Translations under genes and position numbers: made by a program
In this document: positions 6,965-9,400 of the stretch, piece after piece
Numbering within the stretch: the first letter of the stretch is position 1
Layout: each line of letters begins with the position of its first letter
Notes under the pieces: model-generated
Database searches by the model: none
The model's input: the letters and a program-made list of their open reading frames with translations, nothing else
What the model was told of the DNA's origin: nothing
Source of the DNA: CAIRTT01 sp046075665
GTDB taxonomy: Bacteria; Armatimonadota; Armatimonadia; Armatimonadales; Armatimonadaceae
Direction: 5' to 3'
Length of the DNA stretch: 9,400 bases
Assembly (NCBI GenBank): GCA_046075665.1
Contig: JBJTQN010000334.1
Span: 1-9,400, forward strand

Positions 6965-7795
6965 GTGGCAATTCCCTTTACGGTCACATTTTTGGGTACC
7001 GGGACCAGTACCGGTACCCCGATGATTGCCTGCGGGTGCGCCGTTTGCCACTCAGATGACCCTCGCAATCGACGTACTCGCCCATCTATTCTGGTTACGA
7101 CGACTAGCGGACGCATCCTCATTGACTGTACTCCTGAAATGCGGCTCCAGCTCCTTGCCGCACGAACTCCGTCCATCGATGCTGTCCTTCTAACCCATGC
7201 CCATGCAGATCACATTCACGGCCTCGATGACCTCCGCCAACTGACATTTGCATCCGGTCTTCCGGTGGACGTCTATGCATCTTCTAGGACGCTCAAGCGT
7301 GTGATGCACGTGTACGATTACTGCTTCAAGGATACGGGCCCGGGCGGAGGTAAACCGCAGCTGCTCCTCTATGAGCTTGACTACGGACAGACCATTGAGC
7401 TTGCTGGTATTCCAATCAAGGCAACGAGGCATTTGCATGGAACACTGGACGTGACATCGTACGTGATTGGTAACCGCTTCGTTTACTGCACGGATGTCAG
7501 TCTCATCCCCGAGGAGACGATGGCGGAGTTTCAGGGCAAAGATGTCATCGTTGTTGGAGCAGTACGTCCTGACAGCAAGCCTCACGCCAGCCACTTTGTG
7601 CTTCCTGAAGCGCTGGATGTCCTGAATCGCCTCGCCCCCCGACTGGGTTTGATTACCCACATGTCACATTCTTTCGAGCATGGAACCGTAGAAGCTCAGC
7701 TACCGAAAAATCGACGGCTTGCATACGATGGGATGATCGTGACAATGTCTGAACATGGGATTTCGCTGAGTGGCCCAGACGATTCTGGTGTTTGA
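6965..7795 (+). CDS. PhnP-like metallo-beta-lactamase-fold phosphodiesterase
   Basis: 276 residues from GTG 6965, three bases after the SDR stop. LGTGTSTGTP at 10-19 begins the fold. The CxCxxC cluster C23-C25-C28 (CGCAVC), followed by SDDPRNRRTRPS, matches the PhnP subgroup, where these Cys and a His bind a structural zinc. The dinuclear metal site is HAHADH at 78-83 with His158, Asp177 and probably His232 (THMSH). SKPHASHFVLPEAL near 204-217 is also typical. PhnP hydrolyses 5-phosphoribosyl 1,2-cyclic phosphate in phosphonate use, but no phn genes are near, so the substrate may be another cyclic phosphate or nucleotide. Probably translated with the preceding genes. Confidence 0.85.
   Translation: MAIPFTVTFLGTGTSTGTPMIACGCAVCHSDDPRNRRTRPSILVTTTSGRILIDCTPEMRLQLLAARTPSIDAVLLTHAHADHIHGLDDLRQLTFASGLPVDVYASSRTLKRVMHVYDYCFKDTGPGGGKPQLLLYELDYGQTIELAGIPIKATRHLHGTLDVTSYVIGNRFVYCTDVSLIPEETMAEFQGKDVIVVGAVRPDSKPHASHFVLPEALDVLNRLAPRLGLITHMSHSFEHGTVEAQLPKNRRLAYDGMIVTMSEHGISLSGPDDSGV
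6994..7019 (+). repeat. 9-bp perfect inverted repeat inside the start of the phosphodiesterase gene
   Basis: GGGTACCGG (6994-7002) and CCGGTACCC (7011-7019) are exact reverse complements around an 8-base gap. They lie 29 bases into the coding sequence and encode the conserved Gly/Thr turn. The RNA could fold into a strong hairpin close to the start codon. It may simply follow from the repetitive Gly-Thr codons. Confidence 0.6.
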
Positions 7796-7802
7796 TTGCC
7801 GA

Positions 7803-7808
7803 TAGAAT
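7803..7808 (+). promoter_or_regulatory. Candidate -10 element for a leaderless HIT-gene transcript
   Basis: TAGAAT (5 of 6 to the -10 consensus) lies exactly six bases before ATG 7815 in the 19-base gap after the phosphodiesterase gene. No convincing -35 box is seen at 16-18 bases upstream, and no Shine-Dalgarno sequence is present. Same spacing as the boxes before 2239 and 5412. Confidence 0.4.
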
Positions 7809-7814
7809 CTACGT

Positions 7815-8183
7815 ATGGAAGCCGAAACACCGCAGGATGTTGCATCATCCATCTTTGCAAAAATAGTAGCTGGACAGATTCCTGTGCAGGCCGTTTACGA
7901 AGATGAATTTGTCATCGCTTTTCCTGACATCGCACCGGTAGCCCCGACGCATATTCTGGTGATTCCCAAAGCTGCCATCCGTGATGTCGCCTGTGTCGCA
8001 ACCCTGACAACTGAGCAGGTAGCTGGATTCCTACTCGGTATTGCAAAGACTGCAGAGGCGTGTGGACTAGATGCGTGCGGTTACCGAACAGTTATGAATA
8101 CGGGAGAGGATGGCGGGCAAACCGTCCCTTACTTACATGCACACATTTTGGGTGGCCGACCGCTTACATGGCCGCCGGGGTAA
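7815..8183 (+). CDS. HIT-family (HINT-like) nucleotide hydrolase/transferase
   Basis: 122 residues, the normal length of HINT proteins. The N-terminal SSIFAKIVAGQIP, the FPDIAPVAPTHILVIPK strand and loop, the NTGEDGGQTV loop at 95-104 and the C-terminal HILGGRPLTWPPG are all characteristic. These enzymes hydrolyse purine nucleoside phosphoramidates and adenylates. The histidine triad is altered: Tyr106 replaces the first His, while the nucleophile His108 and the third His110 remain (YLHAHIL), so activity is probably kept. It stands between the phosphodiesterase and the small Tat-motif gene; its role there is likely general housekeeping. Confidence 0.88.
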   Translation: MEAETPQDVASSIFAKIVAGQIPVQAVYEDEFVIAFPDIAPVAPTHILVIPKAAIRDVACVATLTTEQVAGFLLGIAKTAEACGLDACGYRTVMNTGEDGGQTVPYLHAHILGGRPLTWPPG

Positions 8184-8189
8184 TCAAAG

Positions 8190-8408
8190 ATGAACGATAA
8201 CAAAGACGCAGAAGTGGGTTCATCCAATGAACAGCCGCAGCAGGTTTCCCGCCGGGATTTTCTCCGCCGTGCAACAACGGATGCGGCAAAGACGGGAATG
8301 GATGTCATCCCGGGAGCAAAGCTGGCCAATACCGTAGTCAAGACGCCGTGGTGGAAATCCATCGCCACATGGAAGTCAGACCGAACCAAGACTGATGAGG
8401 ATAAATAA
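8190..8408 (+). CDS. 72-residue protein with a twin-arginine motif and no recognisable mature domain
   Basis: The ATG is six bases after the HIT stop and the TAA is one base before the preferred hisN start, so it is packed into the operon. A polar, acidic N-terminal region of 19 residues precedes SRRDFLRRA (20-28), which matches the Tat consensus S/T-R-R-x-F-L-K well. The following stretch, up to about residue 50, is only weakly hydrophobic (TTDAAKTGMDVIPGAKLA), poorer than in most Tat leaders. The end is short and basic-aromatic (TPWWKSIATWKSDRTK). No cofactor or enzyme motif is present. It may be a Tat-exported miniprotein, a hitchhiking partner, or a protein with a fortuitous RR motif. Position and tight spacing argue that it is a real gene. 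Confidence 0.65.
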   Translation: MNDNKDAEVGSSNEQPQQVSRRDFLRRATTDAAKTGMDVIPGAKLANTVVKTPWWKSIATWKSDRTKTDEDK

Positions 8409-8409
8409 C

Positions 8410-9180
8410 GTGCCAAAGACGGATTTGAGAGACATTTTGGATGTTTGTGTGGATGCTGCACTCGTGGCTGGAAAGCGGACTCTGGCCTACTTTCAGACCG
8501 GGGTGCAGCCTGACTGGAAAGAAGACGACACACCTGTCACTGTCGCTGACCGTGAAGCTGAGCGCGTCCTACGTGAGCGCATTTTGGCATCCTTTCCAGA
8601 CCATTCCATCCTTGGCGAAGAGGAAGGCGAGTCCACTGGATCTGCACCATACCGCTGGGTCTGTGACCCAATTGATGGCACAAAAGCATTTGTCGGTGGT
8701 GTCCCATTGTATGGCACCTTGATTGGCGTAGAGCACGAAGGTCGTATCGTGGCAGGCGCCATTTACCTTCCTGCCCTGGATGACATGATTTGTGCAGCGG
8801 ATGGTCTTGGTGCGTACTGGAATGGTCGGAAATGCAATGTTTCAACCAATCGGGACCTGTCCAAGTCCGTCGTTGTTTGTTCATCCATTGTCCGGTCACA
8901 GGAGCGGTCGGACGCCTTTGATAAGCTGACGAAGGCTACCTATCTTCAGCGTACATGGGGCGATGCATTTGGCTACTCACTGGTTGCCACTGGTCGAGTC
9001 GATATCATGCTTGATCCTGTGAAAAGCCCTTGGGATGTTGGTCCAATGCCAGTCATTTTTCGCGAAGCTGGTGGTCTTGCGACGACTTGGACAGGTGAAG
9101 AAGATATTCATGGCCGCGATTTCATCGCTGCAAACCGCCATATACATCCACAGGTTATCGATATTCTGAAGCACGGCTAA
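8410..9180 (+). CDS. hisN: Histidinol-phosphatase, inositol-monophosphatase type (HisN)
   Basis: 256 residues from GTG 8410. Metal and substrate residues of the FIG/IMPase superfamily are present: Asp47 (TVADREAE), Glu70-Glu71 (ILGEEEG), DPIDGT at 86-91 followed by KAFVGGVPLYGTLIG, and SPWDVGPMPVIFREAGG with Asp209. The KxF-GVPL-GTLI wording favours HisN, which dephosphorylates L-histidinol phosphate in histidine synthesis, over inositol monophosphatase; some overlap in substrates is possible. The GTG start has ATGAGG ending nine bases upstream and lies one base after the previous stop. An ATG at 8395 would add five residues but overlaps the previous gene and has no ribosome-binding site. No other his genes are in the window. 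Confidence 0.85.
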   Translation: MPKTDLRDILDVCVDAALVAGKRTLAYFQTGVQPDWKEDDTPVTVADREAERVLRERILASFPDHSILGEEEGESTGSAPYRWVCDPIDGTKAFVGGVPLYGTLIGVEHEGRIVAGAIYLPALDDMICAADGLGAYWNGRKCNVSTNRDLSKSVVVCSSIVRSQERSDAFDKLTKATYLQRTWGDAFGYSLVATGRVDIMLDPVKSPWDVGPMPVIFREAGGLATTWTGEEDIHGRDFIAANRHIHPQVIDILKHG

Positions 9181-9188
9181 CCGAACGG

Positions 9189-9400
9189 ATGCTTCCAGAC
9201 ATCAGGACACCCCTTCCGGGACCAAAGAGCCGGGCGCTTGCTGCCCGGCGAGATCACCCACGCGATCTTCGTGCTCGCCAAGGAGGGCGTGAGGTCCGTG
9301 TAACGCGAGCGGGCTACCACGTCCAAATGCAAAGTCAGATTATTCGCCAACGGTCAGAACAAGCGTGTCGGGCATGGCCGTTGAGTTCCCCGGGTGCGGG
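9189..9400 (+). pseudogene. Possible broken or misread start of a class III aminotransferase (open to the window end)
   Basis: ATG 9189 lies eight bases after the hisN stop and opens a frame with no stop through base 9400. Its first residues, including PDIRTPLPGPKSRALAARR, read like the N-terminus of 4-aminobutyrate/acetylornithine-type class III aminotransferases. After about residue 21 the frame becomes Arg/Gln-rich and no longer resembles the family. One other frame (9244-9300) reads PGEITHAIFVLAKEGVR, which is loosely like the next expected segment, and then hits TAA. This suggests a frameshifted or decayed gene, or low-quality sequence. The stretch also looks more GC-rich than the rest. 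Treat the identity as tentative. Confidence 0.3.
9229..9249. other. GC-rich hairpin 48 bases after hisN
   Basis: GCCGGGC (9229-9235) and GCCCGGC (9243-9249) form a perfect 7-bp stem with a 7-base loop. No T-run follows on the plus strand; on the minus strand it is followed by TCTTT. It could be a weak terminator for hisN or an accident of the GC-rich segment. It lies within the doubtful aminotransferase frame. Confidence 0.3.

Noticed and set aside
8395..8409. ATG start for hisN at 8395
   Set aside because: It overlaps the preceding gene by 14 bases and lacks a ribosome-binding site, while GTG 8410 has ATGAGG at suitable distance. It remains possible.
9181..9300. Readthrough extension of hisN in the same frame for 39 codons
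   Set aside because: HisN is full length at its TAA, and the extension resembles nothing in the family; the open stretch is short enough to be chance.

Overview
The window is bacterial: compact, mostly co-directional genes, mid-range GC (roughly half, by eye) and bacterial promoter and terminator signals. The lineage cannot be fixed from the sequence. Recurrent promoters placed so close to ATG that the transcripts would be leaderless, a twin-arginine motif and a monophosphatase-type HisN would fit Armatimonadota, Deinococcota or similar groups, but this is a weak inference.

Left arm (1-2221). A Ycf46-like AAA+ ATPase runs on the minus strand off the left edge. It carries an in-frame amber codon (172-174) inside the conserved box just before the arginine-finger segment, so the reading frame is split. 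Facing away from it is a small plus-strand protein that keeps the zinc-ribbon/helix-turn-helix front of IS1595-type transposases but has no DDE nuclease domain. A strong hairpin terminator closes this unit.

Central block (2205-5380). A DUF58 protein and a TgpA-like membrane transglutaminase overlap by 8 bases and form a classic pair, presumably working at the cell envelope. The MoxR ATPase that often accompanies them is not in the window.

Right arm (5377-9400). A tight plus-strand series follows: an FAH-family hydrolase and an SDR dehydrogenase (4-base overlap, resembling the diketo-deoxy-sugar-acid branch of L-fucose/L-rhamnose breakdown), a PhnP-like metallo-beta-lactamase-fold phosphodiesterase, a HIT/HINT nucleotide hydrolase, a 72-residue protein with a twin-arginine motif but almost no mature part, and a HisN-type histidinol-phosphatase. 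After hisN the composition becomes more GC-rich. A short open frame begins like a class III aminotransferase and then loses the resemblance, which suggests a broken gene or a poor-quality end.

The most interesting points are the amber-interrupted ATPase, the DDE-less transposase-derived DNA-binding protein beside it, three promoters with the same TANNNT-N6-ATG geometry, and the orphan Tat-motif miniprotein. No tRNA, rRNA, CRISPR array or complete mobile element was seen.
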